A DNA stretch of 9,164 nt from Clostridiales bacterium UBA6363 (GTDB taxonomy: Bacteria > Bacillota > Clostridia > UBA1381): the NCBI GenBank assembly GCA_002438865.1, contig DJRJ01000075.1, positions 4,156-13,319 on the forward strand, written 5' to 3'. The notes under the pieces are model-generated. The model worked only from the letters and a program-made list of their open reading frames with translations. It ran no database searches and had not been told where the DNA came from. Position 1 is the first letter of the stretch. Each line of letters begins with the position of its first letter. Positions 7,727 through 9,164 of the stretch are shown piece by piece. A program made the translations under genes and the position numbers.

Positions 7727-9164
7727 ATGAAAAAACTTATATCTTTAATTATATGTGCGGCAATGCTTGTCGGAGCGTGCGGAGTGTGCCGCAGTGAGGA
7801 CAAAACAAGCTATACGGACATTTTTAAGAAAGACAATGTAATCGACGTAAACATCGAAATATCCGACGAGGATTTGCAGGATATGTACGACTATGCGCAG
7901 AATGAGGAATATCACAGCGCAGATATTACCGTGGACGGAGTTAAGGTTGAAAATGCGGGAATACGCACAAAAGGCAATATGACGCTCAATTCCGTTTCCC
8001 GATCCGACTCGGACAGATACAGCTTCCGTATAAAGTTTGACAAATACGTAAAGGGTCAGACTCTGCTCGGTATGGACGAATTGTGTCTGAACAATCAGTA
8101 CAGCGACCCATCGTATATGCGTGAATATCTGCATTATGAAATGCTTAAGGAACTGGGAATGAACGTTCCCGAGGTTTCGTACTGCAACGTATATATAAAC
8201 GGCGAACTGTCGGGATTTTACCTGGCGGTGGAGGGACTTGACGATGCGTTCCTCGAAAGGGAGTTCGGCGAAGATTATAAAGACGGCAACTTCTACAAAA
8301 TGGACGAAGGCTCAACGCTCGAATACAAAGAGGACGAAAATTACACTTATGCCGACCTGAAATCGGGCGATGATACCGATCTCACGGAGTTTAAGAATTT
8401 CGTCAAAAAGCTTAACAGTGTAAAAGACGGGGAAAAGGGCGATATTGAAAGCTTTCTTGATGTTGACAGCGCATTAAAATATATCGCCTCAAACACCGTG
8501 CTTTGCAATTACGACAGCTATAACGGAAATAGGCATCATAACTTCTATCTGTACGAAAATGCGGACGGCGTGTTTACGGTAGTGCCGTGGGATTTCAATA
8601 TGTCGTTCGGCGGATTTAACGGAAACAATTCAACTGTCGGAATAGATACGCCGTATATATCGGGCAGCAGCGAAACACTGCCGCTTATAGGCAAGCTTTT
8701 GTCGATAGATGAATACAAAGAAAAGTATTACGGCTATATAAAAGAAATGATGAATACTCTTGAGAATTTTGAGGACAGAGTCACGGAGCTTAAAAAGATA
8801 ATAAAGCCGTATGTTGAAAAAGACCCTACAGCATTTTACAGTGTTGATGACTTTGAAAAAGCAACTTCGGCGTCATCGGATAATACCGCAGCTCCGTCAA
8901 AAGGCGGTATGGGCGGAAATTCGTCAATAGTAAGCTGTATAAGCGACAGATTGGATAATTTGAAAAAGCAGTTTAGCGGCGAGGCGAAAAAAACAACTGA
9001 AGCGAATAATTTCGGCGGCAGAGGCGACCGAGGAAACGGCGGCGGAAAACGTGATGACAGACCGCAAAGACAGGACGGCGGACAGGCACCGCCCGACCAA
9101 GACGGCGGATTTAACCCGAACGGACAGGCGCCGCCCGACCAAGACGGCGGATTTAACCCCGGCG
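7727..9164 (+). CDS. CotH-like kinase, predicted lipoprotein (3' end outside window)
   Basis: The frame is open from ATG 7727 to the window end, 479 codons, so the gene is incomplete. The N-terminus (MKKLISLIIC, then LVGAC at residues 14-18) looks like a lipoprotein signal with Cys18 as the lipid anchor, placing the protein outside the membrane. The CotH kinase-like domain follows: GIRTKGNMTLNS (78-89), YSFRIKFDKY (98-107), LNNQYSDPSYMREYL (121-135), VYINGELSGFYLAVE (155-169), then NYDSYNGNRHHNFYLY (261-276) and VVPWDFNMSFG (285-295), which carry the Asp residues typical of the active site. SDRLDNLKKQFSGE (406-419) ends the domain. The rest is a Gly/Asp/Pro/Gln-rich tail entering tandem repeats. 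Spore-coat CotH phosphorylates serines of coat proteins; here the partner genes are VTC and DUF4956, so a different, extracytoplasmic target is likely. Confidence 0.9.
   Translation, partial: MKKLISLIICAAMLVGACGVCRSEDKTSYTDIFKKDNVIDVNIEISDEDLQDMYDYAQNEEYHSADITVDGVKVENAGIRTKGNMTLNSVSRSDSDRYSFRIKFDKYVKGQTLLGMDELCLNNQYSDPSYMREYLHYEMLKELGMNVPEVSYCNVYINGELSGFYLAVEGLDDAFLEREFGEDYKDGNFYKMDEGSTLEYKEDENYTYADLKSGDDTDLTEFKNFVKKLNSVKDGEKGDIESFLDVDSALKYIASNTVLCNYDSYNGNRHHNFYLYENADGVFTVVPWDFNMSFGGFNGNNSTVGIDTPYISGSSETLPLIGKLLSIDEYKEKYYGYIKEMMNTLENFEDRVTELKKIIKPYVEKDPTAFYSVDDFEKATSASSDNTAAPSKGGMGGNSSIVSCISDRLDNLKKQFSGEAKKTTEANNFGGRGDRGNGGGKRDDRPQRQDGGQAPPDQDGGFNPNGQAPPDQDGGFNPG
9079..9162 (+). repeat. 42-bp tandem repeat in the tail of the CotH-like gene
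   Basis: Two consecutive 42-base units (9079-9120 and 9121-9162) are almost identical at DNA level, differing at 9088/9130 (A/G) and in the last few bases. They code the 14-residue unit GQAPPDQDGGFNPN and its near copy. The match even at third codon positions points to recent duplication by slippage. More copies may follow outside the window. Confidence 0.93.

Overview
The window looks like a chromosomal stretch from a low-to-mid GC Firmicute, most likely an anaerobic gut-type Clostridium relative (Oscillospiraceae or Lachnospiraceae level; family not resolved). The reasons are strong AGGAGG-type Shine-Dalgarno sites before almost every gene, sigma-A type promoters, short intergenic gaps, frequent ATA and AGA/AGG codons, and a VTC / DUF4956 / CotH gene trio of a kind I associate with gut Clostridia. 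The taxonomic call is inference; there is no rRNA in the window.

Layout. (1) 1-1867: the end of an arginine biosynthesis operon, with the C-terminal part of argD, complete argF overlapping it by 4 bp, and a GNAT acetyltransferase 22 bp later, closed by a perfect 12-bp stem terminator. (2) 1902-3422: a perfect-consensus sigma-A promoter drives a small DUF1294 membrane protein and a Dus tRNA-dihydrouridine synthase. (3) 3449-5992: a second likely promoter leads into guaB (IMP dehydrogenase) and a ROK-family glucokinase, ending in a long symmetrical hairpin that can terminate transcription from both sides. (4) 6002-6169, minus strand: a 55-aa two-helix membrane protein, with its own ribosome binding site and promoter, converging on the glucokinase gene. 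(5) 6294-9164: a divergent operon of a VTC/TTM-fold polyphosphate-polymerase-like protein, a four-helix DUF4956 membrane protein and a CotH-like kinase with a lipoprotein signal. The last gene runs off the window inside a 42-bp tandem repeat coding a Gly/Pro/Gln/Asp-rich tail.

Regions 1-3 are housekeeping metabolism (arginine, tRNA modification, GTP synthesis, glucose phosphorylation). Region 5 is the part most worth study. A cytosolic nucleotide-triphosphate polymerase fold, a multi-span membrane protein and an exported kinase-fold lipoprotein are tightly coupled (gaps of 14 and 2 bp). This arrangement suggests a polymer made at the membrane, or a modification carried across it, but the actual chemistry cannot be read from sequence alone. 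The small membrane protein transcribed away from it is unrecognised.
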